From contig CAAGNU010000117.1 in assembly GCA_900771365.1 (NCBI GenBank), forward strand, positions 1 to 7,801: a DNA stretch of 7,801 nt. Reading direction: 5' to 3'. This DNA comes from Bacteroidales bacterium (GTDB taxonomy: Bacteria > Bacteroidota > Bacteroidia > Bacteroidales > P3). This document shows, one piece after another, positions 1 through 4,990 of the stretch. Each line of letters begins with the position of its first letter. Position 1 is the stretch's first letter. Position numbers and translations under genes: made by a program. A model generated the notes under the pieces. The model was given only the letters and a program-made list of their open reading frames with translations. It was not told the DNA's origin and searched no databases.

Positions 1-26
1 GGGGGGGGGCGGGGGGGGGCGGCTGG
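1..26. repeat. G9C duplicated low-complexity tract
   Basis: The window opens with two copies of nine G followed by C, then GGCTGG, and the stop codon of the leftmost gene comes directly after. On the coding (minus) strand this is a C-rich tract lying just past the stop codon, so it does not alter the protein. No terminator-like structure is visible in it. It may be a real low-complexity tract or a poly-G artefact at a contig end; the sequence alone cannot tell. Confidence 0.6.
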
Positions 27-1235
27 TCAGAAGCCTATGAGGATGCCGAACTCGTGCATGGTGTTGTTCTGATAGAGTGGAAGCACGTTGGCCGTGAGGC
101 TTACCTCATCCACAAAGCCCCGCGGGAAGAGGACGCCGACTCCGAAGGTGAGCTTCCACGGGTTGATGAGGGCGTATTTGGAAGGGGTGGCGGCAAGGCT
201 GCGGGCAGGGGTGAGGCTGAGCTGGCAGCCGAGCTTGCCGGCTCCGCGGGGGTAGAAATCATACGAGAGCGGCAGGCCCACAAAGAGGCTCATGATGTTC
301 TTGCTGTATATCTCATTGGTGATATTTGAAGTTGTGATAAGGCCGTCGTTCCCTGCTGTAGTGTAAGGATTTGAACTATAGCACGTATAGTATTCCATAT
401 CCTGAAAATGCACATCGGTCTGTTGCGCATAGCCGTCTAAGACAAGTCCTACCGAGAGACGTTGCCGCGCCTCCTCCCACACTCGGCAGGTCACACCCAC
501 TTTGGCTTGCAGGGAATTGTTCGGGACAGCGTATGCTAACGAATAGGGCTCATTGGCCGCAAAACCATTCTGGGCCAAAATCTCTTCTCCTGAGGCCATT
601 CCGCCCATCATGGCCGTCCCCACAGCAGCCGTGAGGGACCATCTCGAACCTTGTGCCAGGCTTCGCTCAAGTTCCGCGGCAGCCTCGCCCATGGCTCTCA
701 GCGGCTGCGCAGGCAGCATGTTGCAAGCTTGCAGCTCTTGGGAACGCTCAATAGAAGGCTCTATGGCTCTCGGCACAATCACGGTATCCGTCAAGCCGAG
801 GTTCGGCAGAGGCGCTTCCGCTACAAAGGCTTCACGAGGAGCCAAGAGCTGTTCATCAATCGCCATAGGAGGCACTACGGCCTTGGCTTCATGGCTGGGA
901 GAAGGCTTCGATTTATGGTGCGGAGAAGGCTTGGCCTCACAGACGTCGACAGCCCTCTTTTCCAAGACCTGTCCTCCCCCTGTCACAGCCTCATGCTGTG
1001 CCACAGAAGGCTTCGTCACACACTCAGCCATCATGGGGCCTTGCGGCTTGGGCTGCTGAAGGCGGTAGCCTATCGCGCCTGCCGCCAAGAGCAGTAGTGC
1101 CAGAGAAGCCACGGCCATGCGTCGGCGAGCCTGGCGGCGAGCCATGAGGCGCAGGTGCTCGGCAGCCTCTTGCTGCTGCCTCCTATCGCTGCCATACTGC
1201 TGCAAGAGTTGTTCTATATCGTCTATCTCATTCAT
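27..1235 (-). CDS. Dma-like dual membrane-spanning anti-sigma factor with C-terminal outer-membrane barrel
   Basis: Probable trans-envelope anti-sigma factor of 402 residues. Residues 1-39 form a short charged, glutamine-rich cytoplasmic head ending in an arginine cluster (33-39). Residues 40-57 are one hydrophobic helix, and the arginines before it predict a cytoplasmic N-terminus. Residues 58-190 are a low-complexity linker rich in Pro, Ala, Lys and Glu. Residues 195-402 alternate polar and hydrophobic strands with aromatic belts and end in phenylalanine, as outer-membrane barrels do. The start at 1235 (MNEIDD) is chosen because its ATG overlaps the end of the sigma gene by 8 bp, the usual coupled arrangement; an ATG 54 bp further upstream would add residues from deep inside the sigma gene. 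From family knowledge, Dma proteins in Bacteroides thetaiotaomicron have this order of parts and control an ECF sigma factor affecting vesiculation. Assignment here rests on architecture and gene pairing, not on alignment. Sigma binding and barrel insertion are inferred. Confidence 0.75.
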   Translation of the reverse strand: MNEIDDIEQLLQQYGSDRRQQQEAAEHLRLMARRQARRRMAVASLALLLLAAGAIGYRLQQPKPQGPMMAECVTKPSVAQHEAVTGGGQVLEKRAVDVCEAKPSPHHKSKPSPSHEAKAVVPPMAIDEQLLAPREAFVAEAPLPNLGLTDTVIVPRAIEPSIERSQELQACNMLPAQPLRAMGEAAAELERSLAQGSRWSLTAAVGTAMMGGMASGEEILAQNGFAANEPYSLAYAVPNNSLQAKVGVTCRVWEEARQRLSVGLVLDGYAQQTDVHFQDMEYYTCYSSNPYTTAGNDGLITTSNITNEIYSKNIMSLFVGLPLSYDFYPRGAGKLGCQLSLTPARSLAATPSKYALINPWKLTFGVGVLFPRGFVDEVSLTANVLPLYQNNTMHEFGILIGF

Positions 1236-1776
1236 CTGACATTTGCTTTCGTAATCGTGAATAAACTCGGCACATAATCGTGTTGACATGGCCCTCGGTA
1301 AGTCCCATCTCCTCGGCCACCTCGCGACTGCTATGCTGCTCTATGAAGCGGAGCCTTACCAGCTCCTGTTCGCGTGGCGAGAGGGTGGCGAGAGCCTTCT
1401 CTAACTGCTCATAGCGCGACTCTGCGGACTCTGCTGCCTCGCTATTATCGGCAAGGTCTATCATCGCCACATCCACACTCTTGAATCGCTTCTGCTTCCG
1501 GAGGATATCCACACATTGGTTGCGCAAGACCTTCATGCAGAAGCTCTTCTTCTCCTCCATCATTCCCAGACGCCACCTCTTGTGCCATAGCCGTGCCAAG
1601 GTCTCTTGCACGGCATCAGCCGCAAGGTCCTCGTCATGCAGCATCCCCTCCGCCATATAGCGCATAGCGGGCTGCATGGAGACTATCTCCTGTATGAACT
1701 GCTCGGTAGTGATGGGCTTGAAGATTTGGAGGTTTGAAGATTGGAAGATTAGAGGGCGAGCCTGCGAAACTTCCAA
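1228..1776 (-). CDS. ECF-type RNA polymerase sigma factor (cognate of the downstream fused anti-sigma protein)
   Basis: Sigma-70 family group 4 (ECF) factor that would direct RNA polymerase to envelope-response promoters. Counting from the TTG at 1776 (182 residues), region 2 covers about 27-100, with the DEDLAADAVQETLARLW helix typical of region 2.2 and a basic stretch (LRKQKR) closing the domain. A short acidic linker (108-122) follows. Region 4 covers about 126-178, with TLSPREQELVRLRF and a helix-turn-helix (SSREVAEEMGLTEGHVNTI). The start is uncertain. The family would normally begin near ITTEQF (residue 22), but that codon is ATC. The only in-frame ATG (1677) would cut the first helix of region 2, and the TTG lies in a repeat with GGAGG touching it. 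The gene follows the lipoprotein gene by 21 bp and overlaps the anti-sigma gene by 8 bp, so co-transcription is likely. Confidence 0.88.
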   Translation of the reverse strand: MEVSQARPLIFQSSNLQIFKPITTEQFIQEIVSMQPAMRYMAEGMLHDEDLAADAVQETLARLWHKRWRLGMMEEKKSFCMKVLRNQCVDILRKQKRFKSVDVAMIDLADNSEAAESAESRYEQLEKALATLSPREQELVRLRFIEQHSSREVAEEMGLTEGHVNTIMCRVYSRLRKQMSDE

Positions 1777-1786
1777 CCTCCTAATC
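1723..1786 (-). repeat. Imperfect inverted repeat over the start of the left sigma gene
   Basis: Plus-strand positions 1723-1739 and 1770-1786 are inverted copies matching at 15 of 17 positions, separated by 30 bp. The spacer carries a further partial copy of the same GAAGATT-type motif (1741-1755), so two partners compete for pairing. In the minus-strand transcript the 5' arm contains GGAGG and the TTG start codon, so folding would hide the only visible initiation signal. It may be a structural translation control or just a degenerate mini-repeat that has invaded the gene start. Confidence 0.55.
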
Positions 1787-1797
1787 TCTCAAGGTGG

Positions 1798-2685
1798 TTA
1801 TTCATAGATTAACGTCTGGGTGCAATAGTAGAGGTTTGAGCCATACCCGAATAAGGGAGAAAGCTCATAATAGACCTCCGAGGGGAAGCCGTCGGGCAGG
1901 TACTGATAGGTGTAGAAAGTCTCTATGGGCGTGATAGTGCCATGATAGTCGTTATACTTCACACAGCACACCAAGTTGTTGCGGCTAAGGCATGCAGGAT
2001 TGTCCAAAAGACCAAGATGGGCAATATCGTCACAAGTGAAATGGCCCATATTAGGGTTGGGCTTGTTGTCATAAAAATAGGTTATTGAGGAAAATCCCGT
2101 GCAGTATGTGGCCATAGAGTCTGCCGCAGCACGGACCAGGTTGCCATTATCCCATTCCAAAGTCCAGGACTGCACCAAGGTGTCGCAGCCATAAAGATTG
2201 ATAAGGAAATCCTCCAAGGGACGAACGGTCACCATCTCGTAGGGATAGCTCTCGTTGGCGCGATAATGGAAATGGACTTGATAGCGATAGCTCGAACCCC
2301 AGTCGTAGCTTATCTGCGACAGCAGGCCATGCTCATAGCTGAAGTCGAACTCGCGGCGAATCGTGGTGTTCACCATATACACAAGGCGCTCTATGCGGCC
2401 TTCTTCGTCATAGAAATACTCCTCTCTGGCATTGTCATCGGGCATATCGACACGTTTGAGGAGCCCCTCCTCCCAAGTCCAAGTATCAGTCAAGAAGGTA
2501 GTATCGTCACCCATTGGACCCACCCCGCGGGTTTCGTTCTCAACCTTGGCAATATGCTTGGCAGGAGCAAAACGGCCATTGAAAGGGTTGGTGCCTACAG
2601 GATAGACGCTATCCTCCTTCGCGCAACTTACAGAAAGTGCCGCCATAGAAAGCAGCATGACAAAAGTAATGGTTCTATTCTTCAT
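1798..2685 (-). CDS. Lipoprotein with repeated aromatic YD-like strands (DUF4595-like, tentative)
   Basis: Predicted surface or periplasmic lipoprotein of 295 residues. A signal peptide (1-20) ends in LSVSC, with Cys21 as the lipid-anchored residue and AKED after it; acidic residues just after the cysteine are typical of Bacteroidetes lipoproteins exported to the surface. The body has repeated strand-turn units: WTWEEGLLKRVDM, FYDEEGRIERLVY, FSYEHGLLSQISY and later LEWDNGNLVRAAAD followed by FYDNKPNPNMGH. These resemble the YD/DUF4595 group of Bacteroidetes lipoproteins, a recognition by pattern rather than alignment. The start ATG at 2685 directly precedes the signal peptide. It lies 49 bp after the upstream lipoprotein gene and 21 bp before the sigma gene, so all may share a transcript. 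It could be a product of the stress response or an auxiliary sensor. Its biochemical function is unknown. Confidence 0.8.
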   Translation of the reverse strand: MKNRTITFVMLLSMAALSVSCAKEDSVYPVGTNPFNGRFAPAKHIAKVENETRGVGPMGDDTTFLTDTWTWEEGLLKRVDMPDDNAREEYFYDEEGRIERLVYMVNTTIRREFDFSYEHGLLSQISYDWGSSYRYQVHFHYRANESYPYEMVTVRPLEDFLINLYGCDTLVQSWTLEWDNGNLVRAAADSMATYCTGFSSITYFYDNKPNPNMGHFTCDDIAHLGLLDNPACLSRNNLVCCVKYNDYHGTITPIETFYTYQYLPDGFPSEVYYELSPLFGYGSNLYYCTQTLIYE

Positions 2686-2734
2686 AAAGCAGTATGTATT
2701 TTTGTGTTGATATTCATTAAGTTCACCGAAATCC

Positions 2735-3232
2735 TCAAATCACTCCAGGATTAATAAGTTCTGGACGATTAAAGGTGTACTGATAGACCCGGGCGCTATC
2801 AATATGGCCGAAGAAATCACTAATCTGCGTGATGACCAGCGTGAAGGGAAGTGGGAGAGAGCTTGTGCTGATCTCGTAAGAATAGTCGTACTGGCAGATA
2901 CAGTTCGCCAAGCCCTGCACACCCAGATTCTCGGTAACAAAGAGCGTATCGCCTGGCCAATCCATCTCTGCCCAAGTTCTGACCTGGTCTATCGACTTAC
3001 AGTCGAGCAGCATCCCATGGTGGCTCACAAAGAGCCTTCCCTCATGAAGCGTCACCACGATAGAGTCGCCCGTCATATCCTTAGCCGCTATAGAATCCGT
3101 ATATTGTAGGCAGTCGCTATGCTTCTGATTCTCAACATATACACCACCATAATCTTCAGCCATCGCACAACTTATTGTCACCAAAGAAGCCACAGCCGCC
3201 ACAGCCAATAATATCCAAAAACATCTTTTCAT
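2735..3232 (-). CDS. Small lipoprotein of unknown function
   Basis: Predicted lipoprotein of 165 residues, not recognised as a named family. The N-terminus is basic (MKR), followed by a hydrophobic helix and a lipobox ending in TISC, with Cys22 as the likely lipidated residue; AMAED follows. The mature part is a compact, mostly beta-type domain with three further cysteines (41, 78 and the C-x-C pair beginning at 111 supplies the rest), so disulfides are possible in the periplasm. The stretch RTWAEMDWPGDTLFVTENLG and the hydrophobic-polar alternation before residue 150 suggest a small beta-sandwich or lipocalin-like fold, but this is a guess. It is the first gene of the leftward cluster, 49 bp before the next lipoprotein gene, and its start codon abuts a 17-bp tandem duplication. 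Lipoprotein status is well supported; function is not. Confidence 0.72.
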   Translation of the reverse strand: MKRCFWILLAVAAVASLVTISCAMAEDYGGVYVENQKHSDCLQYTDSIAAKDMTGDSIVVTLHEGRLFVSHHGMLLDCKSIDQVRTWAEMDWPGDTLFVTENLGVQGLANCICQYDYSYEISTSSLPLPFTLVITQISDFFGHIDSARVYQYTFNRPELINPGVI

Positions 3233-3267
3233 ATTGATTTAACATTTTAATTGATTTAACATTTTAA
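3233..3267. repeat. Tandem duplication of a 17-bp AT-rich unit in the 5' leader of the left cluster
   Basis: The unit TTGATTTAACATTTTAA occurs twice without mismatch (3234-3250 and 3251-3267). It lies immediately upstream of the minus-strand start codon at 3232, in the untranslated leader or ribosome-binding region. On the minus strand each copy contains an out-of-frame ATG in an AT-rich context. The lack of mismatches suggests a recent slippage duplication. Confidence 0.85.
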
Positions 3268-3332
3268 CTTCTGCCCTCCCCTGCAAGGGTGATAAGACAG
3301 GTCTCGCCCCATGTCGGGAAAAGTTTTCACTA

Positions 3333-3363
3333 TATAAAACGTACAAGGTGCCAAAATATTACA
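3333..3363 (-). promoter_or_regulatory. Possible ECF-type promoter for the leftward cluster
   Basis: On the minus strand, TGTAAT (3363-3358) is followed after exactly 16 bp by CGTTTTATA (3341-3333). The geometry matches the better promoter in front of the right sigma gene (TGTAAC, 16 bp, CATCTA) and ECF promoters in general (an AAC-type -35 and a CGTC-type -10). The -35 is imperfect and the -10 lacks the usual C in fourth place. Transcription would begin near 3325 and leave a leader of about 90 nt before the first lipoprotein gene. Confidence 0.3.
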
Positions 3364-3393
3364 GTCGCCTCTCAGATTTTTTTCCGAAAAAAA

Positions 3394-3422
3394 CTTCAAT
3401 CAAGAAAAAAGTCGTAATTTTG
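3394..3422 (+). promoter_or_regulatory. Possible vegetative promoter for a long leader upstream of the right sigma gene
   Basis: TAATTTTG at 3415-3422 fits the Bacteroidetes -7 consensus TAnnTTTG. No clear TTTG is present at the -33 position; only CTTC near 3394 lies at the right distance. A T7-CCG-A7 palindrome (3377-3393) lies just upstream and could act as an A-tract upstream element. If used, it would give a leader of about 300 nt running through the 11-bp repeat arrays to the sigma gene, or a separate small RNA. Confidence 0.3.
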
Positions 3423-3479
3423 CATCTCGAAACTGATACAAAAAGACAAGCCCCGTGACCCCCTATCTTAAGACAGCAA

Positions 3480-3614
3480 TAGCTCCGCCCTGCCTCCGCC
3501 CCACCTTCGCTATAACTCCGAGGTAAGTCCGACGTAGCTCCGAGGCCTCTTCGCCCTTTTGTCGGACCTACCTCGGAGCTACCTCGGAGCTACGGCGAAG
3601 CTACACCGAACCTG
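3480..3614. repeat. Inverted pair of 11-bp repeat arrays (seven forward units, five reverse units)
   Basis: Seven consecutive 11-bp units run from 3480 to 3556. Their core (CTCCG, with CTTCG or GTCCG variants) starts at 3483, 3494, 3505, 3516, 3527, 3538 and 3549. Five units of the reverse complement run from about 3560 to 3614, with cores CGGAC, CGGAG, CGGAG, CGAAG and CGAAC starting at 3563, 3574, 3585, 3596 and 3607. The best-conserved parts form an inverted repeat, 3516-3533 against 3561-3578, matching at 17 of 18 positions. Units 3571-3581 and 3582-3592 are identical. As RNA the arms could pair in several registers 11 nt apart. No protein-coding use is evident. This fills most of the gene-free 495 bp between the two clusters. 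Confidence 0.85.
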
Positions 3615-3674
3615 CTCCCCAGAAATAGGGACGTTCGCCCCAGGGCGGATAAACATAAAAAAAGACGACCACAC

Positions 3675-3704
3675 TGTAACTTTTTCGCCCTTTTTGCATC
3701 TAAT
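3675..3704 (+). promoter_or_regulatory. ECF-type promoter in front of the right sigma gene (probable autoregulation)
   Basis: TGTAAC at 3675-3680 and CATCTAAT at 3697-3704 are separated by 16 bp. The -35 has the AAC motif shared by nearly all ECF promoters, the -10 is close to the CGTC type, and the T-rich spacer is also common. The predicted start of transcription, near 3710, is about 20 nt before the sigma ATG. ECF sigma operons are commonly autoregulated, and the position supports that here. An inverted GCCCTT/AAGGGC pair (3687-3692 and 3705-3710) overlaps the -10 and may be incidental. Confidence 0.6.
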
Positions 3705-3727
3705 AAGGGCAAACATGATAAAACCCG

Positions 3728-4237
3728 ATGCTGAAGAAACTCCATAGCGAAGCGGCCTTCACGGCCATGGTGAGACGAAACGAGGCCTTGATATACAAGG
3801 TCTGCCTGGCTTTCGCCTCGCAGCACGGCACCACCGTGGATGACCTCAAGCAGGAGATTCTCTGCAAGCTGTGGGAAGGCTACGGCAGCTTCCGCCACCA
3901 ATGTGCCGAGAGCACCTGGCTCTATCGCGTGGCCCTCAACACAGCCCTCATGGAACTGCGCAGAGAGCGGCGCAGACCCGAGATAAGGCCTCTCGATGCC
4001 TTCGAAGAGCCGCAGGCCTCGGACGAGGGGAGCGACCAGCAGCAGCTTGAACAGCTCTACGCCCTCATAGCCCGGCTGGAGCAGGACGAACAGAAGATTA
4101 TATACCTCTATCTCGACCGCCTCAGCGGCAAGGAGATTGCCGAGGTGATGGAGATGAGCGAGACAAATGTGAAGGTGCGGCTTCACCGCATCAAAATAAA
4201 AATGAAAGGAATGGCACAAGATGAAGAACAACTTTGA
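3728..4237 (+). CDS. ECF-type RNA polymerase sigma factor (right module)
   Basis: Second ECF sigma factor, 169 residues, a standard length for the group. Region 2 covers about 17-84: LIYKVCLAFASQHGTTVDDL, then KQEILCKLWEGYGSF (the region 2.2 core-binding helix), and STWLYRVALNTALMELRRERRR, the usual promoter-melting segment with its basic end. An acidic linker (88-106) follows. Region 4 covers about 108-160, with LEQDEQKIIYLYLDRLSGKEIAEVMEMSETNVKVRLHRIKIKMK, a clear helix-turn-helix. The two-domain form without extra C-terminal parts suggests control by a separate anti-sigma protein, and the next gene overlaps it by 17 bp. The start at 3728 is the only in-frame ATG before region 2 and sits just after an ECF-like promoter. 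It shares little sequence with the left sigma factor beyond family motifs, so the two probably answer different signals. Confidence 0.93.
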   Translation: MLKKLHSEAAFTAMVRRNEALIYKVCLAFASQHGTTVDDLKQEILCKLWEGYGSFRHQCAESTWLYRVALNTALMELRRERRRPEIRPLDAFEEPQASDEGSDQQQLEQLYALIARLEQDEQKIIYLYLDRLSGKEIAEVMEMSETNVKVRLHRIKIKMKGMAQDEEQL

Positions 4238-4889
4238 CCTCGAAAAGATGCAGGAGCTCTGGGACCGCCAGTCGCAGAGCCTCCAGGGACGGCAGCTTAT
4301 CTCGGACGAGGAGATAGCGGCAGCCCTCACCCCTCGTCGCTCATGGCTGCCCAAGGCCGCCGCCGCGGCAGCCCTCCTCATGATGGCCGGAGGCGCAGCC
4401 CTCTGGCTCAGCCAGCCGCAGCAAGAGACCCCTACGGCGGCCACGGCCATGCTGACAACACCTCAGCCCATAACTCAGGCAGAGGTTCTCCCTGCCTCGC
4501 CCGAAAAGGTGATCCTGAGGGAACATACCCGCCCCCTCCTTGCCGAAAACACAGCCCCCGCACAAGTGCAAGAGCCAGCAGCCACTAACGCCATGGCTGA
4601 AACAGCACCCTCAACTGTTCAAGATTTGGTGGTTCGTGAGGCAGCCATCTCCGAAGATGACAAAAAGGCTGCCCCCATGCCTACCGTGATAGAGACCCAC
4701 CGCCTTGTGACAATAGGGGCAACGAGGCCCGAAGCCGTGCCAGTCATCATCGAAGGCAACAACCTCGTCATGCTGTCCGATGAAAAGCCTGAATACCATA
4801 TTCCCCGTTTCGAAAAGGCCCCCAAGGAACCCGAACGGCCCACATTCCACAACTGCGTCATAGAGCCCTTGCTGGCATCGATAATATAA
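4221..4889 (+). CDS. Single-pass anti-sigma-like membrane protein without barrel
   Basis: Probable anti-sigma factor for the adjoining sigma gene, 222 residues, no recognised named family. Residues 1-44 are a short cytoplasmic head with an amphipathic segment (FDLEKMQELWDRQSQSL) and an acidic patch (SDEEIAAAL). Arg39, Arg40 and Lys45 precede an alanine-rich membrane helix (46-63), giving an N-in orientation. Residues 64-222 would be periplasmic: first a Pro/Ala/Thr/Glu-rich flexible part, then a more ordered C-terminus. Its first half closely parallels the fused protein at the far left (short head, Ala-rich helix, low-complexity linker), but it stops where that protein continues into a barrel. 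The ATG at 4221 overlaps the sigma gene by 17 bp, which points to translational coupling. The role is inferred from position and topology; no zinc-binding anti-sigma motif is visible. Confidence 0.72.
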   Translation: MKNNFDLEKMQELWDRQSQSLQGRQLISDEEIAAALTPRRSWLPKAAAAAALLMMAGGAALWLSQPQQETPTAATAMLTTPQPITQAEVLPASPEKVILREHTRPLLAENTAPAQVQEPAATNAMAETAPSTVQDLVVREAAISEDDKKAAPMPTVIETHRLVTIGATRPEAVPVIIEGNNLVMLSDEKPEYHIPRFEKAPKEPERPTFHNCVIEPLLASII

Positions 4890-4949
4890 GCCTCTAACCT
4901 ATAGAACAACCACGCATAATAATAAAAATCATGAAAACAGCTTTTTCAC

Positions 4950-4969
4950 AGACGCGGCACGCCACGTCT
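4950..4969 (+). promoter_or_regulatory. Small GC-rich palindrome between the anti-sigma and barrel genes
   Basis: AGACGCGGCACGCCACGTCT is a near-palindrome with a stem of about eight pairs and one mismatch. It lies in the 101-bp gap before the start at 4991. It sits between two similar ATGAAAA contexts, at 4931 and 4991. The second is preferred because a signal peptide begins there. It may modulate read-through or initiation, or mean nothing. Confidence 0.25.
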
Positions 4970-4990
4970 CTACCCCAAAACACCCGAATC

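Noticed and set aside
553..1059. Plus-strand open frame of 168 codons
   Set aside because: It is antisense to the low-complexity linker and membrane helix of the fused anti-sigma protein; composition explains the open frame.
1236..1289. Upstream in-frame ATG that would add 18 residues to the fused anti-sigma protein
   Set aside because: It lies deep inside the sigma gene; the ATG at 1235 gives the compact 8-bp overlap typical of coupled sigma/anti-sigma genes.
3377..3393. T7-CCG-A7 palindrome as a terminator
   Set aside because: The stem is only A-T pairs with a 3-nt loop and no gene ends nearby; it is more likely an A-tract near a promoter.
3480..3614. CRISPR-like array
   Set aside because: The units are 11 bp, contiguous, without spacers, and reverse orientation halfway.
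3559..3747. Short plus-strand open frame of 62 codons beginning at TTG
   Set aside because: It runs through the 11-bp repeats and the ECF promoter and overlaps the sigma gene start; no protein-like features.
3590..4450. Long minus-strand open frame of 286 codons
   Set aside because: It is antisense to the right sigma and anti-sigma genes, whose domains are clear, and its protein shows no recognisable domain. It also begins inside the alanine-rich membrane-helix region, where GC-rich codons keep the other strand open.
4931..4990. In-frame ATG giving a 20-residue extension of the large barrel protein
   Set aside because: It would place a hydrophilic stretch before a complete signal peptide; the ATG at 4991 fits secretion.
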